Shown here piece by piece: positions 23,038-31,245 of a stretch of 33,532 nucleotides of DNA. A program made the translations under genes and the position numbers. Under the pieces are notes generated by a model. That model searched no databases, had not been told where the DNA came from, and saw only the letters and a program-made list of their open reading frames with translations. Each line of letters opens with the position of its first letter. Within the stretch, counting starts at the first letter, position 1. The DNA lies in NCBI GenBank assembly GCA_964575975.1, contig CAZNTU010000039.1:1-33532 (forward strand), written 5' to 3'. Source of the DNA: G963674505 sp964575975. GTDB lineage: Bacteria > Desulfobacterota > Desulfobacteria > Desulfobacterales > SKZT01.

Positions 23038-24405
23038 TCACAATTTGTCGAATTGTTTGGCGTCTTTGAGTTTGTCCATGACGTTGTGCATTATCCAATT
23101 GCCGTCCCACCATTCGATAGGGTTGATCATGGTGTCGTGGATCATCATTCCGTAATGGAGATGATCGCCTCCGGCAAGCCCCGTTATTCCGGTTCTTCCC
23201 AGAATCTGGCCTTTGGTCACCGCCTGTCCCGGTTCGACGTCGATTCCGCTCAGGTGCGAATACAGGCTGACAAGCCCGAAACCGTGGTCGATCGCCACGG
23301 TGTTGCCGTAGATTCCGACGTAGTCCGCGAAAATCACCTTGCCCGCGTTCGCCGCCGGAACCGGGCTCTTTTCCAGGGAGGCGAGATCGACCCCTTTGTG
23401 AATCTGCTTGTCGATCAGTTTGTCGTTGTAGAAGTATTCCCTGTGGTCGGCGAAGGCCGCCCGAGGAGCCGAGTTCGGAAGCCTGAGAAATTCTCCCTCC
23501 CAATACATTTTCGGTTCGGAATCGAGCCCCAGAGTCGCCAACAATTTTTCGTTTTCTTCCCGCATTTCCCGGTTGACCGCCAAGTACTTGTCCAAGTTTG
23601 GATTCCCGGTTTGGGAGACGGCTTCTATTTCGAACTCCGGCATCTTCGAGTCTAGAAAATGGTCGCTCAGTCTGAGCGCGTCGATTTTGAAATTCTTTTT
23701 CCGCAAATGGTAATAGAACCCCGTCTTGGTGGTGTTGCCCGCAAAATCTTCGGCTTCGAGATGGATTTTCGTGTCCGTCGGCTGGTCGTATGACAAGGCG
23801 AAGAAGGCCAGATACATGTTCTTGTCGTTGAAGTAGCCGGAGTGGCCCGGAAAAAAATTTTCCCCTACTATTACGCCGCTTTTTACGCACGGTTCCGACA
23901 ATTTGTAGACGACAAGCCCGGCGCCGCCTTGGTTGACGTTGTGCGCGCGGCTCAGGACCTCCACCCCGGGGGACTTCGTGTCTATTGTCAAAGCACTTTC
24001 CGCGAGCGTTTCGTTTCCGTGGAACCAGGTCCTCCAAGAATAATCGCGCACCGATATTCTAATAACCCCCTCCCCGTCAGATATTCTCAGTTTGTCGATA
24101 TCCAAGAGGAACTCGATGGTCGCGCTGCGCGTCTGGTTTCCTCCAAACAGGCCGGGGGCGGGAAAATCCTTTTCGAAAAGCGTATATTCCTTTTCGTCTT
24201 TTACAATCCATACCCGCGCGCTTCTCAGGCCGCTTTTTTCGTCGGCGACCGTTAGTGTGAAGGTTTTGGATCCCCCCAGTTTGTCGGGCAATTTCTCGAC
24301 AATGATCGGTTTGCCCCCCTCGAGTTGTACTACCAGCATCCAGAGTGCCGGAATAATTACAAGCGCCGCGATGATCGCGATCATCCACCAGTTGATCTTT
24401 TTCAT
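23038..24405 (-). CDS. Membrane-anchored M23 peptidoglycan endopeptidase
   Basis: 455 residues. A single N-terminal membrane segment (about 7-27) anchors the protein with its bulk in the periplasm. Residues about 45-235 are beta-rich and look like two immunoglobulin-like modules (LTVADEKSGLRSARVWI; LEAEDFAGNTTKTGFYYHL). The C-terminal LytM/M23 domain has the zinc ligands H336 and D340 (HKGVD) and H417, plus H384 and H415 (HLH). All are present, so it should be active and not a NlpD/EnvC-type degenerate. Likely role is trimming peptidoglycan cross-links. It heads a minus-strand operon; no strong ribosome-binding site is visible. Confidence 0.9.
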   Translation of the reverse strand: MKKINWWMIAIIAALVIIPALWMLVVQLEGGKPIIVEKLPDKLGGSKTFTLTVADEKSGLRSARVWIVKDEKEYTLFEKDFPAPGLFGGNQTRSATIEFLLDIDKLRISDGEGVIRISVRDYSWRTWFHGNETLAESALTIDTKSPGVEVLSRAHNVNQGGAGLVVYKLSEPCVKSGVIVGENFFPGHSGYFNDKNMYLAFFALSYDQPTDTKIHLEAEDFAGNTTKTGFYYHLRKKNFKIDALRLSDHFLDSKMPEFEIEAVSQTGNPNLDKYLAVNREMREENEKLLATLGLDSEPKMYWEGEFLRLPNSAPRAAFADHREYFYNDKLIDKQIHKGVDLASLEKSPVPAANAGKVIFADYVGIYGNTVAIDHGFGLVSLYSHLSGIDVEPGQAVTKGQILGRTGITGLAGGDHLHYGMMIHDTMINPIEWWDGNWIMHNVMDKLKDAKQFDKL

Positions 24406-24723
24406 GACAATTTTGGTACCTTATCTAATTAAGTTCTCCATTGCAATTTTCGAATTTCGACCATAACAATTTATAAATCCGTAATCAAGGCTAACTTTTC
24501 GTTTCTTGACTTTTCCCCGAACGCACTGTAAATTGCAGGATGCGCAAGATTCGAACAGACGGGGCGAACGCCGATGCAGAGACTTTCGAGGCGGCGGGAT
24601 GCAGCCGTCGGGTTCCGCCGCAACGAGGGGACGAAGGGGCGAGACTACTTTGCGATGACTAGAAAAGCAAGTGAAAATACGGAAACAAGAACGACGGATC
24701 GAAGACAGTCGGGGGGAGAAATC
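24406..24723. other. Divergent promoter region and kdsA leader, no clear gene
   Basis: About 320 bp between the M23 peptidase (-) and the kdsA leader ORF (+). It is AT-rich near the peptidase. It holds the strong plus-strand promoter at 24506-24534. A longer frame from 24574 has no ribosome-binding site and a basic, low-complexity product, so I do not call it. Confidence 0.5.
24506..24534 (+). promoter_or_regulatory. Strong sigma-70 promoter of the kds-lpt-rpoN cluster
   Basis: TTGACT (24506-24511) and TAAATT (24529-24534) are separated by exactly 17 bp. The transcript would carry a leader of about 230 bases before kdsA. Confidence 0.65.
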
Positions 24724-24780
24724 ATGTCAAAAAACGGAAGCGGCAGGATCATGAAAACCGGGGCCGGAAAACATGCGTAG
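24724..24780 (+). CDS. 18-codon leader ORF overlapping the kdsA start
   Basis: ATG 24724 has GGGGGAG five bases upstream. The frame encodes an 18-residue basic peptide, MSKNGSGRIMKTGAGKHA, and stops at TAG 24778-24780. It overlaps the kdsA start by eight bases (ATGCGTAG). kdsA itself has only a weak ribosome-binding site, so ribosomes ending the leader may re-initiate on kdsA. Whether the peptide has a function is unknown. Confidence 0.4.
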   Translation: MSKNGSGRIMKTGAGKHA

Positions 24781-25603
24781 ACAGGTTCAAGTCGGCAATT
24801 TCAAGATAGGCGGAGGGTCTCCGCTGGCTTTTATTATGGGGCCGTGCGTCATCGAAAGCGAGAAGGCGGCGTTCGAAACCGCGGAATTTTTAAAGGCGCT
24901 GTCCGAGAAGTTGAAATTGCCGTTTATTTTCAAGGCGTCCTACGACAAGGCCAACAGAACGTCGATTCATTCTTTCCGCGGACCGGGTGTCAGGGACGGT
25001 TTGAGGATATTGGAGCGAATCAGGAACGAACTGGATGTTCCAGTGCTTTCGGACGTCCACAGGTTTTCCGAGATCGAGCCCGCAGCGCGAGTCCTCGACG
25101 TGATTCAGGTTCCCGCGTTTTTGTGCAGGCAAACCGATTTTTTGCTCGAGGTCGCCGGGGCCGGAAAACCGGTCAACATTAAAAAGGGGCAGTTTCTGGC
25201 GCCGTGGGATGTCTTCCAGATGATCGAAAAGGTCGTTTCCGTCGGGTTGGACCGTCTTTTGATCACGGAAAGAGGAACGATGTTCGGCTACAACAACCTT
25301 GTCGTCGATTTCAGGGGCATATCGATCATGGGGCAAACCGGATGGCCGGTGGTGTTCGACGCGACCCACAGCGTGCAGCTTCCGGGAGGGGCGGGAACAA
25401 GCTCCGGCGGACAGAGAGAGTTCGCTCCGGTGCTGGCCCGGGCGGCGGTCGCGGCGGGCGCGGACGCCGTGTTCATGGAAGTCCATCCCGATCCGGACAA
25501 AGCCCTCTGCGATGGTCCCAATTCCATCCGGCTCGACATGCTGGAGAGATTGTTGATCGAATTGCAAAACATCCGCCAAGCCGTTTTCAAAGATTCCAAG
25601 TAA
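24773..25603 (+). CDS. kdsA: 3-deoxy-8-phosphooctulonate (KDO-8-P) synthase
   Basis: Condenses arabinose-5-phosphate with phosphoenolpyruvate to make KDO-8-phosphate for the LPS inner core. 276 residues. The beginning IMGPCVIESE places a cysteine at C25 where the E. coli enzyme has asparagine, and CDGPNS is near the end. These features mark the metal-dependent class. KASYDKANRTS, GQFLAPWD and FDATHSVQLPGG are typical family blocks. kdsC follows after 10 bp. kdsD, kdsB and pyrG are not here. Translation may be coupled to the 18-codon leader ORF. Confidence 0.96.
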   Translation: MRRQVQVGNFKIGGGSPLAFIMGPCVIESEKAAFETAEFLKALSEKLKLPFIFKASYDKANRTSIHSFRGPGVRDGLRILERIRNELDVPVLSDVHRFSEIEPAARVLDVIQVPAFLCRQTDFLLEVAGAGKPVNIKKGQFLAPWDVFQMIEKVVSVGLDRLLITERGTMFGYNNLVVDFRGISIMGQTGWPVVFDATHSVQLPGGAGTSSGGQREFAPVLARAAVAAGADAVFMEVHPDPDKALCDGPNSIRLDMLERLLIELQNIRQAVFKDSK

Positions 25604-25613
25604 GGATCGGTTC

Positions 25614-26129
25614 ATGAGAGATCGGAAGCTGCGAAAAATCAAACTGTTTCTTCTGGACGTGGACGGGGTTCTGACGGACGGCTCCATCGTATACGACCAC
25701 AATGGTTGCGAAATCAAGGTGTTCAACGTCAAGGACGGCCTTGGGATACGGCTCTTGATGAAGGCGGGAGTCCAAGTGGGGGTCGTCACCGGGAGAAGCT
25801 CCGACGCGCTTCGCCACAGGTGCGAAAATTTGGGTATTCCTTTCGTGTACGACGGTGTCGGAGACAAGGCCGCATTGTTGGACGACTTGATCGAAAAAAC
25901 GGGGATTGACCCCGAGGAAATAGCTTTCATGGGAGACGATCTTCCGGATTTGCCGATCATGCGGAAGGTGGGACTTTCCATTGCGGTCGCCGACGCCCAT
26001 GAAATGGTAATCGAAAAAGCGGATATGGTAACGAGGGCGAAAGGCGGAGCGGGCGCGGTGAGAGAAGCCTGCGAGGAAATGATCAAGGCGCGAGGAATAT
26101 TCGAGGACCTTGTCCGGACGCTTTTTTGA
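25614..26129 (+). CDS. kdsC: KDO-8-phosphate phosphatase (HAD family)
   Basis: Removes phosphate from KDO-8-P, the step after KdsA. 171 residues, matching the cap-less C0 HAD phosphatases. Motif I is LLDVDGVLTDG with nucleophile D15 and acid D17. Motif II is VVTGRSS, and motif IV is MGDDLPDLPIM with D108 and D109. The next block, VGLSIAVADA, is a family hallmark. AAGGA precedes the ATG. It lies directly between kdsA and lptC, as in many Gram-negative bacteria. Confidence 0.95.
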   Translation: MRDRKLRKIKLFLLDVDGVLTDGSIVYDHNGCEIKVFNVKDGLGIRLLMKAGVQVGVVTGRSSDALRHRCENLGIPFVYDGVGDKAALLDDLIEKTGIDPEEIAFMGDDLPDLPIMRKVGLSIAVADAHEMVIEKADMVTRAKGGAGAVREACEEMIKARGIFEDLVRTLF

Positions 26130-26192
26130 ATCGAAGGCCTTAACGTCGGTTTCCTTTCCTCGGGGAAAAAGAAAAAACGCCGGAACTGGAAA

Positions 26193-26756
26193 GTGCGCAG
26201 AAGAAAAATATCGATGGTTTTAGGAACGGTCCTGGTCTTGCTGATCGCGACGACTGCGGCCGTATTCGTCAATTACCGGAACATGACAAAAGGCCGGGAG
26301 AATCATTTGGAGGAATTGTCCGGAAACGCGGGGATTTCCATTGGCGAGGTCCATCATACCGCCACGAAGGACGGAAAAACGGAGTGGCGGCTTGACGCTG
26401 AAACTGCCGAATACGCCCTCGGAAGGCAGGAGGTGACGTTCAAGAGGCTGAAGGTCGTGTTCTACGCCGAAGATAACCGTGAAATCACGTTGACTGCCGA
26501 CAAGGGCGTTTTGAAAAAAGAAACGAACGACATTGAAGTCGTAGGCAATGTTCTGGTATTGGATCAAGGGTTTCGGCTGGAAACCGAGAGCTTGGACTAC
26601 AAACATGGAGAGAAGGCTATTTACACGTCGGAGCCTGTCCATGTGAAATCGGACTCGTGGGAGTTGGACGCCGAATCCATGTCCATGGATCTCGAAACCC
26701 GAAAAACGACTTTCAAGGGCAAAGTGAGAGGAATATTCAGCGATGTGTTTTCATAG
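26193..26756 (+). CDS. lptC: LPS export protein LptC
   Basis: Bitopic inner-membrane protein that passes LPS from the LptBFG transporter to LptA. 187 residues. It has a short basic N-terminus, one membrane segment (about 8-27) and a periplasmic beta-jellyroll of the OstA/LptC type (ITLTADKGVLKKETNDIEVV). The likely start is GTG 26193, with a weak GGA upstream; ATG 26214 is an alternative but would cut into the basic flank of the membrane segment. Its end overlaps lptA by 14 bp, indicating translational coupling. Confidence 0.88.
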   Translation: MRRRKISMVLGTVLVLLIATTAAVFVNYRNMTKGRENHLEELSGNAGISIGEVHHTATKDGKTEWRLDAETAEYALGRQEVTFKRLKVVFYAEDNREITLTADKGVLKKETNDIEVVGNVLVLDQGFRLETESLDYKHGEKAIYTSEPVHVKSDSWELDAESMSMDLETRKTTFKGKVRGIFSDVFS

Positions 26757-27309
26757 CAGGTTCTTCCGTTTTCGATTTGCGGCCAGGCTCGTTCTCCTTT
26801 CGATTTTGTTGGCTTCGGCCTGGATGCTTCCATGTTTCGCCCAGGACGAACCCGGAATCGCTTCGGACGAAAAGAGGATTCGTATAACATCCGATTTGTT
26901 GACCACCGACGATGAAAAAGGATATGCGGAGTTTTCGGGGAATGTTCGCGCCGTGCAGGGCACGACGGTCATCCTGAGCGACTCCTTGAGAGTGTATTAT
27001 AAGGAGAGCGCGGACGGCGGAAAAAAACTTGCCGGAAGTGCGGGAGCGGTCGAAAAGATTATTGCAAGCGGCAATGTCAAGATTAACTTTGAAGATAAGA
27101 CGGCCGTTTCCGACAAGGCGGAATACATGACCGAAACGCAGGTCGTGGTCCTGTCGGGCGAAAGCACGAAAGTGACCACTCCGGACGAATCCATCTCCGG
27201 GGCGAAAATAACCTTGTACCGCGCAGACGGCCGAGTGAAAGTCGAAAGTGGAGAGGGGAAGCGGGTAGAGGCGATTTTCTACGACTCGGGGAAATTGGAC
27301 GGGAATTGA
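26743..27309 (+). CDS. lptA: LPS transport periplasmic protein LptA
   Basis: Forms the periplasmic bridge for LPS between LptC and LptD. 188 residues. A signal peptide (about 1-34; basic start, hydrophobic LVLLSILLASAWMLPCFA, likely cut before QDE) precedes an OstA-like domain: ITSDLLTTDDEKGYAEFSGN and KIIASGNVKINFEDKTAVSD. GAGAGGA lies about 11 bases upstream. It overlaps lptC by 14 bp. A promoter-like sequence for lptB follows the stop. Confidence 0.9.
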   Translation: MCFHSRFFRFRFAARLVLLSILLASAWMLPCFAQDEPGIASDEKRIRITSDLLTTDDEKGYAEFSGNVRAVQGTTVILSDSLRVYYKESADGGKKLAGSAGAVEKIIASGNVKINFEDKTAVSDKAEYMTETQVVVLSGESTKVTTPDESISGAKITLYRADGRVKVESGEGKRVEAIFYDSGKLDGN

Positions 27310-27315
27310 TGGTCC

Positions 27316-27343
27316 TTGCAAATATCGGAAAAGCTGTTAAAAT
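27316..27343 (+). promoter_or_regulatory. Likely internal promoter for lptB-rpoN
   Basis: TTGCAA (27316-27321) and TAAAAT (27338-27343) are 16 bp apart, in the 115-bp gap between lptA and lptB. It would give rpoN and hpf a supply independent of the kds promoter. Confidence 0.5.
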
Positions 27344-27424
27344 GCGCGACTTTGTGAATTGCGAAAACGCCTGTGAAGGTTGTCGGGGCCGAACGTCTCG
27401 TCAACGGAAAAAAACGCGGACTCC

Positions 27425-28147
27425 ATGGCGACTCTTGTATTAGAAGGCCTGGTTAAGACCTATGAAGGAAGAAAGGTGGTCAATTCCGTGTCGATGGGGC
27501 TTGAAAGCGGTTCCGTAGTAGGGCTGCTGGGACCGAACGGCGCGGGAAAAAGCACGACCTTCTACATGGCTGTCGGAATCGTTCAACCTGACGGGGGGAG
27601 GGTATATTTAAACGGCGAAGATGTTACCGACCATCCCATGTATCTCAGAGCAAGAAAAGGGATTGGTTATTTGCCGCAGGAGGCTTCCGTTTTCAAGAAG
27701 CTTACCGTTGAACAGAATATCGTGGCTGTTTTGGAACTTTTGAACGTGGAAAAGCGAAAAAGGATTGAAATCGCCCGAAATTTGTTGGAGGAGCTGGGCA
27801 TCAGACGCTTGGCGGATCAGAGGGCGAGTTTTCTGTCCGGCGGCGAAAGAAGGAGGCTGGAAATCGCGCGTTCCCTCGCGACAGGCCCTTCCTTCATGCT
27901 TCTGGACGAACCCTTCGCCGGAATCGATCCGCTCGCCATTATCGACATCAAGAAGATTATCGGCCATCTGAAGAGAAGGGACATCGGAGTGCTGATATCC
28001 GACCATAACGTTCGAGAGACGCTGGGCGTTTGCGACTATGCTTTTATTATGAACAACGGAGAGGTTATAGAATCCGGTTCGCCGGAGAAAATCGCCTCCA
28101 GCGAAACTGCTCGCAAGTTTTATTTAGGAAAAGAGTTCAGGTTATAA
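27425..28147 (+). CDS. lptB: LPS export ABC transporter ATP-binding protein LptB
   Basis: Cytoplasmic ATPase that powers LPS extraction by LptFG. 240 residues. Walker A is GPNGAGKST (36-44), the signature LSGGE (137-141), Walker B ends at D161-E162 (LLDEPFAGIDP), and the switch histidine is H194 (SDHNV). FAGIDPLA and the YLPQEASVF Q-loop are LptB hallmarks. ATG 27425 gives the standard MATLVLEGLVKTYEGRKVV; a longer frame from TTG 27380 has no usable ribosome-binding site. lptF and lptG are not in the window. rpoN follows after one base. Confidence 0.96.
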   Translation: MATLVLEGLVKTYEGRKVVNSVSMGLESGSVVGLLGPNGAGKSTTFYMAVGIVQPDGGRVYLNGEDVTDHPMYLRARKGIGYLPQEASVFKKLTVEQNIVAVLELLNVEKRKRIEIARNLLEELGIRRLADQRASFLSGGERRRLEIARSLATGPSFMLLDEPFAGIDPLAIIDIKKIIGHLKRRDIGVLISDHNVRETLGVCDYAFIMNNGEVIESGSPEKIASSETARKFYLGKEFRL

Positions 28148-28148
28148 A

Positions 28149-29579
28149 ATGGCGATAGAACTAAGATTGCAACAGAAATTGACCCAGCAGCTGATCATGA
28201 CCCCCCAGCTGCAAATGGCGATCAAGCTCCTCCAGTTGTCGCGGTTGGAGCTTGTCGAAGCCATACGCCAGGAACTGGAGGAAAATCCGGCTCTGGAAGA
28301 GGTGGCGGAAGTTTCGCAGGAAGAAAGATCCGAGCAGGCCGAAACCGTCGGAGAGGAGGGGGGAGAGACGAAGGAGATCACGGTCCAGGAAAAGCTCAAC
28401 GACGACATAGACTGGAGCAATTACATCGACGAATACAATTCCCCCGGCCGAATCAGTTTCGAGAGCGAGGACAAGGACGCCCCAAGGTTCGAGACTTTCG
28501 TCGCCCACAAGAAATCCTTGAGCGAACATTTGCTCTGGCAGGTGATGATGACCTTTTCGGAACAGAAGGACCGGGACATCGGTTCGCTCGTCGCCGGAAA
28601 CTTGAATGCCGACGGCTATCTCGACGTTCCGTTCGAAGAGATCGTCCGCATGGCGGACGCACCCCCCGAAAAAGTCGAAAGCGTGCTGTCCGCCATGCAG
28701 AGCTTCGACCCTGTGGGGGTTTGCGCCAGGGACTTGAAAGAGTGCCTGCTGATACAAGTCGAGCGATCAGGGGTTGACAATCCCGTTGTGGTCAACATTA
28801 TCAGGAACCATTTGAACAATTTGGAGAACAAGAACTACAAGGCCATCTGCCGCGCGCTGAAAATCAATATTGACTGCGTCGTGGCGGCGGTCAACATAAT
28901 CAAGGGTTTGGAGCCCAGGCCCGGCAGGCAGTTTTCCGACGAGGCCCCTCAGTACATCGTGCCGGATATTTACGTGTACGAATTCGAGGACGATTTCGTC
29001 ATCTTGTTGAACGACGACGGAATGCCCAAGCTCCGGGTGAATTCGTTCTACAAAAACGCGATCGGCAAGGACGACAAAATACCGAACAACGCCAAAGAGT
29101 ATATCCAGGAGAAAATGCGTTCGGCGGCTTGGCTTATAAGAAGCATCCATCAGCGCCAAAAGACCATTTATCGCGTGATGGAAAGCATATTGAAGTTCCA
29201 GCGGGAATTCTTCAAAAAGGGGATCGCCCATTTAAGGCCTATGGTGTTGAGAGACGTGGCCCAGGATATCGACATGCACGAATCGACTATCAGCAGAGTG
29301 ACCACGAACAAATACGCCTTTACACCGCAAGGCATTTTCGAACTGAAATATTTCTTCAACAGTTCCATCAACCGCGTTCACGGCGGCGCTATCGCCTCCG
29401 CCAGCGTCCAGGACAAAATCAAGCAGATCGTCGATTCCGAAGATCCGAAGAAACCTTACAGCGACGATAAAATCGCGGCTATTCTGGAGAAATCGAACAT
29501 AAACATTGCTCGCAGGACTGTGGCCAAGTACAGGGAGATGCTAAAAATTCTTCCGTCTCACAAACGAAAACAATTTTAG
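28149..29579 (+). CDS. rpoN: RNA polymerase sigma-54 factor
   Basis: Alternative sigma factor that needs enhancer-binding ATPases to open promoters. 476 residues. Region I is Gln/Leu-rich (QQKLTQQLIMTPQLQMAIKL) and is the activator-response element. An acidic region II (about 45-95) follows. The helix-turn-helix lies near MHESTISRVTTNKY. The RpoN box is ARRTVAKYRE (454-463). The start is one base after the lptB stop, with AGG in the lptB end. A matching promoter is seen at 15737-15752. Confidence 0.97.
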   Translation: MAIELRLQQKLTQQLIMTPQLQMAIKLLQLSRLELVEAIRQELEENPALEEVAEVSQEERSEQAETVGEEGGETKEITVQEKLNDDIDWSNYIDEYNSPGRISFESEDKDAPRFETFVAHKKSLSEHLLWQVMMTFSEQKDRDIGSLVAGNLNADGYLDVPFEEIVRMADAPPEKVESVLSAMQSFDPVGVCARDLKECLLIQVERSGVDNPVVVNIIRNHLNNLENKNYKAICRALKINIDCVVAAVNIIKGLEPRPGRQFSDEAPQYIVPDIYVYEFEDDFVILLNDDGMPKLRVNSFYKNAIGKDDKIPNNAKEYIQEKMRSAAWLIRSIHQRQKTIYRVMESILKFQREFFKKGIAHLRPMVLRDVAQDIDMHESTISRVTTNKYAFTPQGIFELKYFFNSSINRVHGGAIASASVQDKIKQIVDSEDPKKPYSDDKIAAILEKSNINIARRTVAKYREMLKILPSHKRKQF

Positions 29580-29591
29580 GGAGGTAGTGGC

Positions 29592-30119
29592 ATGCATACA
29601 TCCGTGACATTCAAGAACATTGACCCTTCCGACAATCTAAGAGCCTATGTACAGGATAAACTCGACCGTTTCGACCGGTTTTTGGACAGCCCCGCAGAGG
29701 CCAGCGTCGTCCTCTCCGTGGAAAAATTCCGCCATATCGCCGAAATCAACATCACATGCAGGAAGCTGAATATCAACGGCAAGGAAGAAACCAACGACAT
29801 GTATTCGGCCATCGATATGGTTTTGGACAAGATCGGCAAGCAGCTCAAGAAAAGCAAGGAAAAAATCCGCGACCGAAAGGGCGGCGCCAAAATCGGCATG
29901 TTCACGGAGGATTTCGTGGTATCGGAGGATGATGGAGAAAAAAGGGTCGTCGTGAAAAACATAGATTACAAGCCCATGGATGTCGAGGAAGCTCTTATGC
30001 AAATGGATTTGGTCACGGACAATTTTTTGGTTTTTTCCAACTCCAAGACGGACCAGATCAATGTCATTTATCGCCGCAAGGACGGCAATTTCGGGCTCAT
30101 TCAGCCCCGAACCAAATAA
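29592..30119 (+). CDS. hpf: Long-form ribosome hibernation-promoting factor
   Basis: Binds the ribosome in stationary phase and drives 100S dimer formation. 175 residues make it the long form: an N-terminal S30AE domain (1-95) and a C-terminal dimerisation domain (about 118-173, VVKNIDYKPMDVEEALMQM and NVIYRRKDGNFGLIQP). A very good GGGAGGT lies before the ATG, 12 bp after rpoN. The rpoN-hpf-ptsN order is conserved in proteobacteria. Confidence 0.95.
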   Translation: MHTSVTFKNIDPSDNLRAYVQDKLDRFDRFLDSPAEASVVLSVEKFRHIAEINITCRKLNINGKEETNDMYSAIDMVLDKIGKQLKKSKEKIRDRKGGAKIGMFTEDFVVSEDDGEKRVVVKNIDYKPMDVEEALMQMDLVTDNFLVFSNSKTDQINVIYRRKDGNFGLIQPRTK

Positions 30120-30128
30120 AGGGAGAAT

Positions 30129-30166
30129 CGGGGTTGCGCCAAGGCGATCTTCAAGGCGCAATCCCG
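30129..30166 (+). promoter_or_regulatory. Intercistronic hairpin between hpf and ptsN
   Basis: Bases 30129-30140 pair with 30155-30166 over 12 bp with one G-U, around a 14-base loop. The core is TTGCGCC/GGCGCAA. No T run follows. It may separate expression of hpf from that of ptsN by processing or stabilising the message. Confidence 0.5.
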
Positions 30167-30226
30167 CGTCAACTTTCGTTTTACGGCGGTCCGCTCCAAC
30201 GGGATGGCCGGAAATGTGAACTTGAA

Positions 30227-30685
30227 ATGAAAATATCGGACGTACTTTGCAAGGAAACCATAATTGCCGATCTCAAGGCCGGGGACAAGAAAGGCGTGCT
30301 GGAAGAGATGGCGGAACCTGTTTCCCGGATTGCCGGAATCGGCGGCAAGGAACTTGTCAAGGTGCTCATGGAAAGAGAGCAACTCGGCAGCACCGGAATC
30401 GGGGGGGGCATAGCCATTCCCCACGGAAAGCTCAAAGACTTGGAAAAACTGGTTCTTGGCTTCGGCCTGAGCCGTCAGGGGATAGACTTCGATTCCATGG
30501 ACAATCGTCCGTCCCATATCTTTTTCTTGCTCGTCACGCCGGAAAATTCGACAGGCCTTCACCTCAAGCTGCTGGCCCGCCTGTCCAGGATTTTGAAAAA
30601 CGACGATTTCAAACGAAAACTTATGCGAATTTCCGACCCCGACGAGCTTTTGAACGAAATCGAGCAAATCGATACGGATTTTTAA
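30227..30685 (+). CDS. ptsN: PTS IIA-like nitrogen regulatory protein PtsN
   Basis: EIIA-Ntr of the phosphorelay EI-Ntr/NPr, which regulates potassium and nitrogen responses. 152 residues. The phosphoacceptor is H66 in GIAIPHGK. MKISDVLCKETIIADLKAGD is the normal beginning, which fixes the start at 30227 although the frame is open from 30134. The ribosome-binding site is weak. ptsP and ptsO (NPr) are not here, and neither hprK nor rapZ lies between ptsN and the next EIIA. Confidence 0.93.
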   Translation: MKISDVLCKETIIADLKAGDKKGVLEEMAEPVSRIAGIGGKELVKVLMEREQLGSTGIGGGIAIPHGKLKDLEKLVLGFGLSRQGIDFDSMDNRPSHIFFLLVTPENSTGLHLKLLARLSRILKNDDFKRKLMRISDPDELLNEIEQIDTDF

Positions 30686-30753
30686 GGCGCTCGAAACCGG
30701 ACGCGCGCCGGAGAAAAGGCGCAAGCGCCGTAAACAATAGGATTGGAAATTTT

Positions 30754-31170
30754 ATGATCGGCATCGTGATTGTCACTCACAGCAACCTAGGAGACGCTCT
30801 GATCGAGACGGCCGAATTCATTACCGGCTCGAAAGCCGAAGCCGTGCGCGCCGTTTCGATCGATTTGAAAATCGACGCGGAAATCCTTCGCAAAAAAATT
30901 TCCGACGGCATCAAATCCGTCAACAACAACAGAGGCGTAATAATAATGACCGACATGTTCGGCGGTACCCCCTCCAACCTGAGCTACTCCTTTTTGGACG
31001 AGGGCAGGGTGGAGGTGCTTTCGGGAGTCAATCTTCCGATTTTGGTGAAAGCCCTGAACAGCAGGGGAAAGATGAATTTCGAGGAAATGGCCTCAAGTTT
31101 GGAGGCGTACGGAAAAAGAAGCATCTCGCTGGGCAGTGGAATTTTGAAGGGAAACAAGAGAAGAGAGTGA
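30754..31170 (+). CDS. Mannose/fructose-type PTS EIIA domain protein
   Basis: 138 residues of the EIIA-Man fold. The phosphoacceptor is H9 in IVIVTHSNLG. DMFGGTPSN (near 67-75) and VLSGVNLPILVKAL are further signatures. No IIB, IIC or IID sugar-transport gene is nearby, so a regulatory role is more likely than transport. Its partner HPr is usually next to it in related genomes but is missing from this window. A small GGCGC-AA-GCGCC dyad lies before it. gapA follows 75 bp later. Confidence 0.9.
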   Translation: MIGIVIVTHSNLGDALIETAEFITGSKAEAVRAVSIDLKIDAEILRKKISDGIKSVNNNRGVIIMTDMFGGTPSNLSYSFLDEGRVEVLSGVNLPILVKALNSRGKMNFEEMASSLEAYGKRSISLGSGILKGNKRRE

Positions 31171-31245
31171 TCCGCGCGAACATATGGCGAATGTCGTCGC
31201 GAACCAAATCCGGTCTGCGGCGTTGGAAAAATATGGAGGACTGGC

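Noticed and set aside
24574..24780. 68-codon frame extending the kdsA leader ORF upstream
   Set aside because: No ribosome-binding site at 24574 and a basic low-complexity product; only the last 18 codons have a credible start.
30134..30226. N-terminal extension of ptsN
   Set aside because: The extension translates the hairpin 30129-30166 and does not match PtsN proteins, which begin at MKISDVL.
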